A DNA stretch of 64,000 nucleotides from Streptomyces soli. Its GTDB lineage: Bacteria > Actinomycetota > Actinomycetes > Streptomycetales > Streptomycetaceae. The position numbers and the translations under genes are program-made. Positions 32,734-41,492 of the stretch are shown in pieces. Within the stretch, counting starts at the first letter, position 1; each line of letters starts with the position of its first letter. The DNA is taken from assembly GCF_003999195.1 (NCBI RefSeq), contig NZ_RJVR01000292.1, positions 18,943 to 82,942 of the forward strand, written 5' to 3'. The notes below the pieces were generated by a model that saw nothing but the letters and a program-made list of their open reading frames with translations, had not been told where the DNA came from and searched no databases.

Positions 32734-33725
32734 GGCGCCAACTCCCCGCTGCCCCGCGCCAGGACCTCCAGTGGCGCGGTGATCGTCTCGGCGGCGAGTT
32801 TCTCACCGGCGAGCCTGCGCAGCAGCCGGTCCGCGGCCAGCCGGCCGATCAGCTCGGGCGAGTGGTTGACCACCGAGACACCAGGGGTGAGGGCGTCGGC
32901 CATCGCGAAGTCGCCGAAGGAGACGAAGGCGACGTCGGTCCGTCCGGTCCGGTGGAGGGTGGGCAGCGTGAGCAGCGAGCAGCGGGTGTTCGCGCTGAAG
33001 ATCGCGGTGGGCTGCTCGTCGAGTGCCAGCAGCCTCTCCACCGCGTGGCGGCCTTCGGTCAGCTGGGGTTCCATGTGGACCACGTATTCCTCGGGCGTCG
33101 TGATTCCGGCCGCCGACATGGCGGCCTGGAAGCCTTCGAGGCGGTTGCGGACGGTCGCGATGTCCAGCCGGTCGCCGACGAACGCGATCCGGCGGTGGCC
33201 GTGCGCCAGCAGGTGCTCGACGGCCATCCGCGCGCCCGCCCGGTCGTCCACCAGCACGGCGTCGGCCTCCAGGCCGATCGCCTCGCGGTCGATGAAGACG
33301 ATCGGATAGTGGGCCGAGCGGAGGTAGGAGTGGTCGTCGGTGACCGACGCGACGATGAGCCCGGCGATCCTGCGGTGTGCCAGGCCGTCCAGTACGGTCC
33401 GCTCGCGTTCCGCAAGCCGGCGGGTGCTGGCGACGATGACGGTGATGTCGCGGTCCAGTGCCATCCGTTCGATCTCGCCGATCACCCGGGTGAAGAAGGG
33501 GTCGGAGACCTCGTCGACGACGACGGCGATGGTGTCGTCGGTGCCGCGTCGCAGCGAGCGGGCCAGGGGGTCGGGGCGATAGTGGAGTTCGGTGACAGCC
33601 CGTTGCACGCGCTCGCGGGTCGCCGCGGAGACCCGGGGGTCGCCGTTGATGACCCGCGAGGCAGTCTTGGTGCTGGTCCGCGCGAGCCGGGCGACCTCGC
33701 TCAACTTGATCCGGGGCATGATCAT
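32730..33725 (-). CDS. LacI-family transcriptional regulator of the ketose operon
   Basis: A 331-residue repressor. The helix-turn-helix (IKLSEVARLARTSTKTASRV then INGDPRVS) is at residues 5-30 and the periplasmic-binding-like effector domain follows (TIAVVVDEVSDPFFTRVIGE). ATG 33725 follows GGAGGCGGAG and overlaps the pfkB-type stop; a second ATG at 33719 is possible. Being the second gene of the operon, it is autoregulated. The effector is presumably the sugar or its phosphate. The short palindrome AACACTGTT at 34755-34763, upstream of the operon, is a weak operator candidate. Confidence 0.87.
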   Translation of the reverse strand: MIMPRIKLSEVARLARTSTKTASRVINGDPRVSAATRERVQRAVTELHYRPDPLARSLRRGTDDTIAVVVDEVSDPFFTRVIGEIERMALDRDITVIVASTRRLAERERTVLDGLAHRRIAGLIVASVTDDHSYLRSAHYPIVFIDREAIGLEADAVLVDDRAGARMAVEHLLAHGHRRIAFVGDRLDIATVRNRLEGFQAAMSAAGITTPEEYVVHMEPQLTEGRHAVERLLALDEQPTAIFSANTRCSLLTLPTLHRTGRTDVAFVSFGDFAMADALTPGVSVVNHSPELIGRLAADRLLRRLAGEKLAAETITAPLEVLARGSGELAP

Positions 33726-34726
33726 GCTCCGCCTCCGGCCACGACCCGCGCCGGCCCCTGCGCTTCGATCCGCGCGAGCAGCGCCTCGACCCGGGCGGGG
33801 TCGACGCCACCGGCCCGCAGTTGCTCGCACGACGCCGTGGCGGTGGCAGCCCCGCGCAGCACCGCGGCACGCCAGTCCACGGCGGACCGGGCGCCCGAGG
33901 CGGACCCGAGGCTGAGGGCGACCCCGGCCACGAAGGAGTCCCCGGCGCCCACCGCGCTGACGACGTCGACCGGGACCGTACGTATCCACTGGACGGTGCC
34001 CGAATCGGCTTGGGCGAGGGCGACCCCGGCATCCCCGGCGGTCACCGCGGCGGCGCGGGCGCCCAGCCGGCACAACGAGCGCGCCGCCTCGGCGGCCCGT
34101 TCAGGGACATTGCTCTGCGCGTCGGCCAGCACGGCACCGGAGGTACCGGAGATCGCCGACTCGGCCTCCTGGAGGTTGGGCGCGACGAGATCGGGCCCGC
34201 TGGCCAGCGTGGCCCGCAGCCCGGCGGGGGCGGTGTCCACCAGGGCGAGGGCGCCTTCGCGGTGGGCCGCCTCGACCAGCCGGCCGTACGCGTCGGCGGG
34301 CGCCCCCGGCGGCAGGCTGCCCGAGCAGACCAGTACGTCGTGGCCCGGCAGGTGGGAGCCGATCGCGGCGGCGTACCGTTCCCAGACCCCGGGCGCCAGC
34401 GTCGCGCCGGGCTCGTTGACCACGGTGATCCGGCCGAGCTCCTGCTCGATCATGATCATCGCCATCCGGACCCGCCCGGGCGCAGGCACCTCCAGGACCT
34501 CCGCACCCTCGGCGGCCAGCAGTCCGAGAAGTTGCCGCCGGTCCTCCTCGGCCACCAGCCCGGCGAGCAGCGGCCGCCCTCCGAACGCCCGCACCACGCG
34601 GGCGATGTTGACTCCCTTGCCGCCCGCGGTGACCTCGACCTCGGCTGCCCGCATAACGGCACCCGGCACCACCCGGGCGAGGAACTGGGTCCGGTCCAGA
34701 CACAGGTTCGGCGTGGCGATCAGCAA
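33722..34726 (-). CDS. PfkB-family hexose kinase (1-phosphofructokinase / tagatose-1-phosphate kinase type)
   Basis: A 334-residue ribokinase-superfamily kinase, first gene of the seven-gene operon. PfkB signature 1 is TAGGKGVNIARVVRAFGG (near residue 34) and signature 2 is SAVGAGDSFVAGVAL, with the catalytic Asp in GAGD. The 1-phosphofructokinase subfamily phosphorylates fructose-1-P, tagatose-6-P or tagatose-1-P at the free terminal carbon. The start is TTG at 34726, with AGGAG seven bases before it; there is no ATG or GTG in reach, so this is a true TTG start. Together with the FGGY kinase and the aldolase it gives a complete bisphosphate route. Confidence 0.85.
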   Translation of the reverse strand: MLIATPNLCLDRTQFLARVVPGAVMRAAEVEVTAGGKGVNIARVVRAFGGRPLLAGLVAEEDRRQLLGLLAAEGAEVLEVPAPGRVRMAMIMIEQELGRITVVNEPGATLAPGVWERYAAAIGSHLPGHDVLVCSGSLPPGAPADAYGRLVEAAHREGALALVDTAPAGLRATLASGPDLVAPNLQEAESAISGTSGAVLADAQSNVPERAAEAARSLCRLGARAAAVTAGDAGVALAQADSGTVQWIRTVPVDVVSAVGAGDSFVAGVALSLGSASGARSAVDWRAAVLRGAATATASCEQLRAGGVDPARVEALLARIEAQGPARVVAGGGA

Positions 34727-34930
34727 CGGTGGCTCCTGTCACAGACCCGGAAAAACACTGTTACCGCAGGTGGGTGGCGTATGACTGGCGGAGTTCTGCC
34801 TGGCGTGACCACCAGTGGGTAATCGATGTCACGCGCGTTCTGGTTGGGGACTATGCGCCGGGGCTGATGTGTCGTCAAGGGAGAGGACAGATTTCAGGAA
34901 CATTTCCCCCGTCTGGGTTACGGTGCCGCG

Positions 34931-35521
34931 GTGACCACCGGCGGCACCCAACACGCGGCCGTGACCGGCCTGCCCGTCATCGTCGTATGCGGGCCGCCCG
35001 CCACCGGGAAGTCCACCCTCGGCGCGGCCCTGGCACGCGCTCTCGGAGCGGCGCTGCTCGACCAGGACGTCGTCACCGGCCCGCTCACGGCGGTGGTCGC
35101 CCGGCAGCTCGGTACCGACGACCTGGACAGTCCCGTGCTCGGCGGCGCGACCAGGACCGCGCGCTACGAGACCCTGCACGCGGCAGCCGAGGACAACCTC
35201 CGGGTCGGCCGCCCGGTCGTCCTTGTCGCCCCCTATACGACGGAACGGCGCGACCCGGCGGCCTGGCAGCGGCCGGCCGACCAGCTCCGCGCGGCGGGCG
35301 GGACGCCGTTCATGGTCTGGCTGCACCTGGCGCCGGCCGGCCTGCTCATAAGGCTGCGGGAGCGCTCAGCGGCCCGCGACCGTGAAAAACTGAAGGACGA
35401 GGAGCGATTCCTGGCCCTCACCGACCTTGACCCACCGGCGGTCCCGCATCTGGCAGTCGACGCCTCGGAGGGCACGGGCGAGCAGTGTCGGAGAGTCCTG
35501 GAATTCCTGGACGACAACTGA
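34931..35521 (+). CDS. P-loop kinase-like AAA protein (AAA_33 type)
   Basis: A 196-residue soluble nucleotide-binding protein. Walker A GPPATGKST is at residues 21-29, then a DQDVV motif resembling the acceptor site of gluconate- and shikimate-type kinases, and a lid region with RLRERSAARDREKL. It would phosphorylate a small molecule, not identified. It is divergent from the ketose operon with 204 bases between, so it may be connected with sugar metabolism, but there is no direct proof. GTG at 34931 lacks a clear ribosome site and may be leaderless. Confidence 0.7.
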   Translation: MTTGGTQHAAVTGLPVIVVCGPPATGKSTLGAALARALGAALLDQDVVTGPLTAVVARQLGTDDLDSPVLGGATRTARYETLHAAAEDNLRVGRPVVLVAPYTTERRDPAAWQRPADQLRAAGGTPFMVWLHLAPAGLLIRLRERSAARDREKLKDEERFLALTDLDPPAVPHLAVDASEGTGEQCRRVLEFLDDN

Positions 35522-35708
35522 CGGATCGGAAGTAGTGGCGCCATGCACCGGCAAATGATGGCGTGCCAGCAACAAAGGTGAGCCTTCACTTACTACACGA
35601 TGACCTTAAATTTCACTTATATGACACCAAACTGACGTTACGACAGCTTTTCGGTGACGGGGGCTATCTCTTGACTGTGTGCACTGCCCCTCTGGAAGGT
35701 AATCGAAC

Positions 35709-37355
35709 ATGGCTAAAAAGAGATCCCGTATCGTCGTCGCCATAGCAGTGGTGACAAGCGTGGCCGGAGCCGGCCTCGTGCTGTCCCCGGACGCCGCGGG
35801 CGCCAGTGACGGCGCGGCCGGCTGGTCGTCGGTGCCCGCCGTCTCCGACGTCCGCGGAATCACCGCGCCGAACGTCCTGTCCTTGGGGCTGACCGAGAGC
35901 GCGGTGGCGCAGGGCTCGCTCAAGCTGGAGAACCCGACGCCCGAGGTGCCGTACTACGGCTACCTCGGCAACGGCTCCCTGGTGCCCGACCCAGCCATCG
36001 CCCAGGCGCCGGGCGTCAAGATCGAGGCCAGCAAGACCGACCCGGACAAGAACACCTACCTGAAGCTGCCGGGCCAGCACGGCGCCGACAAGAACTACGA
36101 CTACGGCAAGAACTTCCTCTACCAGGGCCACGAGATGGGCGGGGTCGGGGTCATCACCCGGATCAACCTGGACGCCGACCAGGCGCACCGGGTGACCCTG
36201 CTGGCCAGCAAGCAGGCCGACGGCTCGGCGCTGCCGACCCTCGACGGCTCCACCTGGGACCCGTGGGCCAAGCGGCTGCTGTTCACCGCCGAGAATGGGA
36301 ACGTTGCCACCGTTGTGCAGGCCACCCCGGACATCAACTCGAAGGTGCAGGACGTCTCCTTCGTCACCGGCCGCGGCGGCTACGAGGGCATCCAGAACGA
36401 CTCCGCCGGCAACCTGTGGATCGTCGAGGACATCGGCGGCAGCACTGTCGGCACCAAGGCGAAGAACCCCAACAGCTTTGTCTACCGGCTGATCCCGTAC
36501 GACAAGCACGACCTGACCAAGGGTGGCAAGCTCCAGGCGCTCCAGGTGGTCTCCCGGCGCACCGGCTCGGCGATCGGCTACCAGAACGCCGACGCCACGC
36601 ACCCGAACGGCGGCGCGTTCAGCGACGACATGAAGGACCTGGCGAACTACGGTCCGTCGCTCACCACCCACTGGGTGACCATCCACGACACCAAAGTGGA
36701 CACCAGCGGCAAGGCGTTCGACGCCAACGCGCTGGCGAAGGCCGCGAGCGCGACCCCGTTCAAGCGCCCGGAGAACGGCCAGTTCCGTCCCGGTACCGAC
36801 TTCCGCGAGTTCTACTTCGACGCCACCGGCGACACCAACACCGACAGCAGCGCCAATGACGGGTACGGCGGCTACGGCACCGTCTACAAGCTCACCCAGA
36901 GCGACCCCACTTCCGACGACGGCAAGCTGAGTGTCTTCTACGCCGGCGACAAGGCGCACACCGGCCTCGACAACGTCACCTTCCTCGACCGCACCCACGT
37001 CGCCTTCGTCGAGGACGCCGGCGACACGCTGCACGCCCAGCGCAACGCCCTGGACTCCGGCTACGTCTTCGACACCTCCGCCGACTACTCCGGCGGCACC
37101 CAGCCGGTGCGCTTCCTGGCCGAGGGCCGTGACCCCTCCGCCACCCTGGACAACATGCTGGCCGGGGTGAACGGCGGCACCCAGAACGACGGTGACAACG
37201 AGATCACCGGTATCCACGCCTCCGACGGCGACGCGAGCACCGGCGGCATCCTCGGTGCCAAGGTGCCGACGCTGTTCCGGAACGGCTGGCGGCTGTTCTG
37301 GAACCAGCAGCACGGCGACAACTACGCCTGGGAGATCACCCCGGCCGACAAGTAG
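35709..37355 (+). CDS. Secreted PhoX-type alkaline phosphatase-like protein (DUF839)
   Basis: A 548-residue exported protein with a Sec-type signal (KKRSRIVVAIAVVTSVAGAG, cleavage after GAS). The body is a beta-propeller-like DUF839/PhoX fold, with YQGHEMGGVGV, WDPWAKRLLFTAENG, YEGIQNDSAGNLWIVEDIGG and FLDRTHVAFVEDAGDTLH as the conserved stretches. PhoX enzymes are Ca2+/Fe3+-dependent phosphatases of low-phosphate responses. It is shorter than classical PhoX and lacks the Tat motif, so enzymatic activity is likely but not certain. ATG 35709 follows GGAAGG. It stands with two phosphoesterases in this window (20871 and 37853), supporting a phosphate role. Confidence 0.75.
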   Translation: MAKKRSRIVVAIAVVTSVAGAGLVLSPDAAGASDGAAGWSSVPAVSDVRGITAPNVLSLGLTESAVAQGSLKLENPTPEVPYYGYLGNGSLVPDPAIAQAPGVKIEASKTDPDKNTYLKLPGQHGADKNYDYGKNFLYQGHEMGGVGVITRINLDADQAHRVTLLASKQADGSALPTLDGSTWDPWAKRLLFTAENGNVATVVQATPDINSKVQDVSFVTGRGGYEGIQNDSAGNLWIVEDIGGSTVGTKAKNPNSFVYRLIPYDKHDLTKGGKLQALQVVSRRTGSAIGYQNADATHPNGGAFSDDMKDLANYGPSLTTHWVTIHDTKVDTSGKAFDANALAKAASATPFKRPENGQFRPGTDFREFYFDATGDTNTDSSANDGYGGYGTVYKLTQSDPTSDDGKLSVFYAGDKAHTGLDNVTFLDRTHVAFVEDAGDTLHAQRNALDSGYVFDTSADYSGGTQPVRFLAEGRDPSATLDNMLAGVNGGTQNDGDNEITGIHASDGDASTGGILGAKVPTLFRNGWRLFWNQQHGDNYAWEITPADK

Positions 37356-37366
37356 AGGTGCGACCG

Positions 37367-37394
37367 GCGGGTAGCGGGTAGCGGGTAGCGGGTA
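37367..37394. repeat. Tandem heptamer, four copies
   Basis: GCGGGTA is repeated four times without interruption, 12 bases after the PhoX-like stop. Such short tandem repeats arise by slippage and may differ in copy number between strains. No function is evident. Confidence 0.85.
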
Positions 37395-37547
37395 GCGAAC
37401 GATGTCCCGCCCCCGCTCCGCGCCCGAACCCGAGCTGACTCACGGTCGGTCGCCAGGTCGCATGCGGACCGGGCTCCTGCCGGTCCGGTCCTTCCCATGA
37501 GACAGCGCACGCGAAGGGCACGGCCTCCCGAAGAATTGGTCCAGGCC

Positions 37548-37586
37548 ACTACAAAGCCCCAGGCTTCCGACCTGGGGCTTTGTAGT
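37548..37586 (+). terminator. Strong terminator after the PhoX-like gene
   Basis: ACTACAAAGCCCCAGG (37548-37563) pairs perfectly with CCTGGGGCTTTGTAGT (37571-37586), 16 pairs, seven-base loop. It ends the PhoX-like transcript. The gap 37356-37852 otherwise holds the heptamer repeat, no recognisable gene, and the AT-richer leader of the phospholipase gene. Confidence 0.8.
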
Positions 37587-37767
37587 CGCGCGGTGCACGG
37601 CCTCCAAACTCGGCCGCCGCATGCTCTCCGTACACCCCGAACAGCAGCCGAACATCACGGGAGTGTCGCGCTCGTTCGTATTCCCGTTCGTTGTGCGCCG
37701 TCGAACGACGGTCAAACCTGAGAAGCGAGTTCGACCCACGATTATTGATCGCTTCGACCAGTATTCA

Positions 37768-37795
37768 GTTCGATTTCGTCCGAATAGCGTTCGGC
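37768..37795 (+). promoter_or_regulatory. Possible degenerate PHO box before the phospholipase gene
   Basis: GTTCGAT (37768), GTCCGAA (37778) and GTTCGGC (37789) form three imperfect direct repeats spaced 10 and 11 bases, about 60 bases upstream of the start. Streptomyces PHO boxes are direct repeats of a GTTCACC-like unit with an 11-base period. The match is weak. Confidence 0.3.
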
Positions 37796-37852
37796 GCCCA
37801 TACCTTTTGGCGGTCTGTCTACCTACTTACCGTTACCGGAGAGGTATCGCAC

Positions 37853-40057
37853 ATGCCCGATCTTTCTCGTAGAGGCTTCGTCGGCGCAGCCGCAGCGGTC
37901 ACCGGGGCCGCAGTGGTCGGCGCCGCACTGCCGGCCACCGACGCCCAGGCTTCCCCCAAGCCATCAGTGAAGCCTCATCACTACGGGGACATCCGCGACA
38001 TCAAGCACGTGGTGATCTTGATGCAGGAGAACCGCAGTTTTGACCACTACTTTGGCTGCCTCAAGGGTGTCCGGGGCTTCGGCGACCGCTCGACCATCAC
38101 ACTGCCCGGCGGAGGGTCGGTGTTCCAGCAGCCGACGACGGCACCCGGCCAGCCCGTCACGACCACTCAGTACCCGTGGCACCTGAGCGACGCCCCCGCG
38201 TCGGCCTACCCGGCCGGTCACCAGCCGCCCAGTTCAAAGGTTGGTGCGCAGGGTTACGGCGGGACAGCACACTCCTGGGACGACCAGCACGTTGCCTGGT
38301 ACGGCGGCCTGATGAACGGCTGGGTGTCCGCCAAGGGTGGCCCGACGACGCTCGGCTACGTGGACCGGACGGACATCCCGTTCCACTACGCCCTCGCCGA
38401 CGCCTACACGGTCGGCGACGGGTACCACTGCTCCGTGACCAGCGCGACCGGCCCGAACCGCACGTACCTGTGGAGCGGCACGATCGACGCCCAGCAGAAG
38501 TACAGCAGTTTCGTCGCCTACAACGGCGGTGACGAACGGGGCAAGAACCTGCTCTGGGAGACCTACGCGGAGACGCTGCAGAAGGCCGGCCTCACCTGGA
38601 AGGTCTACCAGGGTGCGGACGACTACGGCGACAACGGCCTGGAGTACTTCAAAACGTTCGCCCAGTACGACCCCACTCAGGGCGGCACGCCCGCTCCCGG
38701 TAACGCCTTCTACGACAACGGCGTAGCCAATGTCCCCGAACCCCTGACCGGCCTCACCGCCAACGCCGACAACCTCGCCAACGCGATCAAGGCCGACGTG
38801 GCGGCGGGAACGCTGCCGAAGGTGTCCTGGGTCGTGACCAACCAGGCCTTCTCCGAGCACCCGGACGGCGCGCCGAACGACGGCGCGTACTATGTGAACA
38901 GCGTCCTCGAAGCGCTCAACTCCGACCCCGACGTCTTCAACTCGACCCTCGTGATCCTCAACTATGACGAGAACGACGGCCAGTTCGACCACGTGCCGCC
39001 GCCGGCTCCGGCGCCGGGGACGAAGGACGAGTTCTACCACGAGACGTCCGGCACCCTCGCGAGCTACGGCGCGCTGCCGGTCGGCCTCGGCTTCCGCGTT
39101 CCGCTGATCCTGATCTCGCCGTGGACGCGGGGCGGCTGGGTGACCTCGGAGGTTTCCGACCACACCTCGGCGATCCAGTTCCTGGAGAAGTGGACCGAAG
39201 CCCTCGGCACGCCTGCGATCTGCCCGAACATCAGCGCCTGGCGCCGCAGCGTCTGCGGTGACCTGACCGGCGCTTTCGACTTCACCTCACCGGTCTTCGG
39301 CCTGCCGGAATTGCCCCAGACCGCCGTCATCGGCGACCCCGTCGGCGGCGCCTACCATCCGCCGGTCACGACCAACGCGATGCCGAAGCAGGAGCCGGGC
39401 ACCAAGCGGGCGCGGCCGCTGCCCTACCAGCCCAACGCGAACCTGGACGGATTCACCTTCGGCAGCAACGGGACGGTCGAGGCGAAGCTGTCGTTCAGCA
39501 ACAACGGACCGCACGCCCGCAAGGCCAGCCACTTCGCCGTCTACAACAACGCCGCTCCGGCCCAGTCGCTCGCCGACTACCCGGCGAAGTTCCCGGGGCA
39601 GTACACGGTCGACCCGTCGCACACCATCTGGAACAAGACCGTACCCGGGTCGGTCGAGATCGGCGCGGGCAGCGGCGAGGGCAAGTACGACCTGACCGTC
39701 GTGGGCCCGAACCGCTTCCTGCGGCACTTCACCGGTGACGTCAACGCCGCCGGCGAGACCGTGCAGGTGGAGGCGGTGTACTACCAGGGCGGCTTCGGCC
39801 CGAAGGCCAAGCTCGCGCTCGAGCTGACCAACAGCAGCACCAAGGCTGTGACGTTCACGATCGTGTCCAACAACTACTCGGAGGACCGCGCGAAGACCTA
39901 TCACGTGCCCGCGCACGGCCGCGCGACGCACACTACGGACCCGCTCGCGTCCAGCAACGGGTGGTACGACCTGTCGGTCACGATCAGCGGCGACAACTCC
40001 TGGTCGCGGCGCTACATCGGCCACCTCGAGGACGGCATGAACAGCATCACCGGCTGA
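37853..40057 (+). CDS. Tat-secreted phospholipase C (non-haemolytic PLC family)
   Basis: A 734-residue enzyme of the phosphocholine-preferring PLC family. The Tat signal has DLSRRGFVGAAAAVTGAAVV. The catalytic domain starts IKHVVILMQENRSFDHYFG and contains NYDENDGQFDHVPPP and GLGFRVPLILISPWTRGG. The C-terminal third holds the two DUF756 repeats that mark this family (NLDGFTFGSNGTVEAKLSFS; YDLSVTISGDNSWSRRYIGH). It hydrolyses phospholipid head groups outside the cell, yielding phosphate. ATG 37853 follows GGAGAGG. It is not in an operon and is bounded by terminators. Confidence 0.92.
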   Translation: MPDLSRRGFVGAAAAVTGAAVVGAALPATDAQASPKPSVKPHHYGDIRDIKHVVILMQENRSFDHYFGCLKGVRGFGDRSTITLPGGGSVFQQPTTAPGQPVTTTQYPWHLSDAPASAYPAGHQPPSSKVGAQGYGGTAHSWDDQHVAWYGGLMNGWVSAKGGPTTLGYVDRTDIPFHYALADAYTVGDGYHCSVTSATGPNRTYLWSGTIDAQQKYSSFVAYNGGDERGKNLLWETYAETLQKAGLTWKVYQGADDYGDNGLEYFKTFAQYDPTQGGTPAPGNAFYDNGVANVPEPLTGLTANADNLANAIKADVAAGTLPKVSWVVTNQAFSEHPDGAPNDGAYYVNSVLEALNSDPDVFNSTLVILNYDENDGQFDHVPPPAPAPGTKDEFYHETSGTLASYGALPVGLGFRVPLILISPWTRGGWVTSEVSDHTSAIQFLEKWTEALGTPAICPNISAWRRSVCGDLTGAFDFTSPVFGLPELPQTAVIGDPVGGAYHPPVTTNAMPKQEPGTKRARPLPYQPNANLDGFTFGSNGTVEAKLSFSNNGPHARKASHFAVYNNAAPAQSLADYPAKFPGQYTVDPSHTIWNKTVPGSVEIGAGSGEGKYDLTVVGPNRFLRHFTGDVNAAGETVQVEAVYYQGGFGPKAKLALELTNSSTKAVTFTIVSNNYSEDRAKTYHVPAHGRATHTTDPLASSNGWYDLSVTISGDNSWSRRYIGHLEDGMNSITG

Positions 40058-40073
40058 CCGGCCGGCCGTCACC

Positions 40074-40122
40074 GATCGCCGCCTGGATCGCATCGTGCTG
40101 CTCGACGATCCAGGCGGCGATC
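40074..40122 (+). terminator. Terminator hairpin after the phospholipase gene
   Basis: GATCGCCGCCTGGATCG (40074-40090) pairs perfectly with CGATCCAGGCGGCGATC (40106-40122), 17 pairs with a 15-base loop, 16 bases after the stop. A clear intrinsic terminator; the inverted repeat could equally be a relic of a mobile-element end. Confidence 0.7.
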
Positions 40123-40239
40123 TGGGCCCGCGGGTGCCGATCGCGTGTTGATGGCGGTGAGTCCGTCCGGCGGCCGTCTGGAGGGCCTCGGCACTCTCGT
40201 CATTGAGATTCCTTCCGGGGTGGCGCACGGAGGCCGACT

Positions 40240-40255
40240 GGGAGAGCGCTCTCCC
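40240..40255. promoter_or_regulatory. LacI-type operator 1
   Basis: GGGAGAGCGCTCTCCC is a perfect 16-bp palindrome 179 bases upstream of the LacI-type gene. It resembles the TGGGAGCGCTCCCA operator of CebR in streptomycetes with two extra inner bases. With the second copy at 40399 it may allow looping and autorepression. The gap 40058-40433 shows no gene that I can support, although the LacI frame stays open back to 40203. Confidence 0.6.
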
Positions 40256-40398
40256 GTCGCCAATACGCGACGGCTGCCTCAACGCCTGGAAGTGCATCTC
40301 CGGCCACACCGGCGTCGCCCTCGGCGCCACCCTCTTCCGCTACGGGACGGAGAACGACTTCGGCGGCGTCTGGTTCGACCTGGAGCCGCACGGCTGGA

Positions 40399-40414
40399 GG
40401 GAGAGCGTTCTCCC
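40399..40414. promoter_or_regulatory. LacI-type operator 2
   Basis: GGGAGAGCGTTCTCCC differs from operator 1 by one base and lies 20 bases before the ATG of the LacI-type gene, where it would block transcription or initiation. Two nearly identical palindromes 159 bases apart are strong evidence that they are real sites for one regulator. Confidence 0.65.
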
Positions 40415-40433
40415 GGGGTGCTATAACGCTGCC

Positions 40434-41492
40434 ATGAGCGATGCTGCGCCGGTCGAGGGGCGGTCTCCGACGCTGGAGGACGTGGCGCGGGTGGCCGGGG
40501 TGTCCCGGGCGACCGTGTCGCGGGTGATCAACGGAGTGCGCAACGTGGATCCGGCGATCCAGGAGGTGGTCCGGCAGGCGGTGCGGACCACCGGATACCT
40601 GCCCAACCGCGCCGCGCGCTCCCTGGTCACCCGCAGGACGGGCACCCTGGCGCTGGTGGTGTCGGGGGCCGGCGCGGACCGGAAGGGGCAGCGGGCGGCG
40701 GTCGCCGGGCGGGTGTTCGGGGATCCGTTCTTCGGGCGCTTGGCGGCCGGGGTGGTCGACTGGCTGCGGCCGCGCGGGGCGGCGGCCGTGCTCCAGTTCG
40801 CCGAGACCGAGCGGGAGCGGGAGCAGGTGGTCGGCTTCCTGCGCCGGGGCGGGGCCGACGGGGCGCTGATCGTCTCCACGCACGCGGAGGACCCGCTGCC
40901 CGCGATGATCGTCGAGGCGGGTGTGCCGGCCGTGCTGTTCGCGCGCCCGGCCCGCCCGCTGCCGATCAGTTACGTGGACCTGGCGCACCGCGGCGGCGCG
41001 GAGCTGGCCGCCGAGCGGCTGCTGGCCAGGGGTTGCCGGCGGGTCGCGACGATCTGCGGGCCGCTGGACGTACCAGCCGGGCAGGACCGGCTTGCCGGGT
41101 TCCGGGACGCCATGGCGCGGCACGGAAACGCGTACATGCCCATAGCCGAGGGCCGGTTCACCCAGGAGAGCGGCGAGACGGCGATGGAGCGGCTACTGAC
41201 GGACCACCCGGACCTGGACGGGGTGTTCTGCGCCAACGACCTGATGGCGCGCGGTGCTTGTCAGGTGCTGCGGGAGCACGGCAGGAGCATCCCCGGTGAT
41301 GTGGCCGTCGTGGGGTTCGACGACAGCAGTGCGGCGCTGGTCTGCCGGCCGCCGCTGACGACCGTCCACCAGCCGGTGGAGGAGATGGCGGCCGAGATGG
41401 CCCGGTTGCTGGTCTCGCAGGTCGAGCAGCCGGGACGGCCGGTCACCTCGGTCATCTTCGAAGCGTCCCTGGTGGTACGGGAGTCGGCCTGA
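40434..41492 (+). CDS. LacI-family regulator (CebR-like) of the beta-glucoside locus
   Basis: A 352-residue repressor. The helix-turn-helix TLEDVARVAGVSRATVSRVI sits at residues 13-32, followed by the hinge LPNRAARSLV and a sugar-binding core with DPFFGRLAAGVVDWLRPRGA, HRGGAELAAERLLARG and the C-terminal VVGFDDSSAAL. ATG 40434 is chosen because the DNA-binding domain starts twelve codons later; the open frame further upstream is not similar to anything. Both operators found lie upstream of this gene, not upstream of the transport operon, so it is surely autoregulated and may control distant genes. It overlaps the convergent ROK gene by 41 bases at the 3' end. Confidence 0.87.
   Translation: MSDAAPVEGRSPTLEDVARVAGVSRATVSRVINGVRNVDPAIQEVVRQAVRTTGYLPNRAARSLVTRRTGTLALVVSGAGADRKGQRAAVAGRVFGDPFFGRLAAGVVDWLRPRGAAAVLQFAETEREREQVVGFLRRGGADGALIVSTHAEDPLPAMIVEAGVPAVLFARPARPLPISYVDLAHRGGAELAAERLLARGCRRVATICGPLDVPAGQDRLAGFRDAMARHGNAYMPIAEGRFTQESGETAMERLLTDHPDLDGVFCANDLMARGACQVLREHGRSIPGDVAVVGFDDSSAALVCRPPLTTVHQPVEEMAAEMARLLVSQVEQPGRPVTSVIFEASLVVRESA

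Noticed and set aside
34740..34930. Clear LacI operator before the ketose operon
   Set aside because: Only a 9-base AACACTGTT palindrome was seen, too short for a separate call.
35540..35700. PHO box upstream of the PhoX-like gene
   Set aside because: TTCACTTA occurs twice but 28 bases apart, not in the 11-base register of PHO boxes.
37367..37394. CRISPR or minisatellite array
   Set aside because: Only four uninterrupted heptamers with no spacers; slippage repeat.
40203..40433. In-frame N-terminal extension of the CebR-like LacI protein
   Set aside because: The extension spans both operator palindromes and has no similarity to LacI proteins, whose DNA-binding domain begins just after the ATG at 40434.
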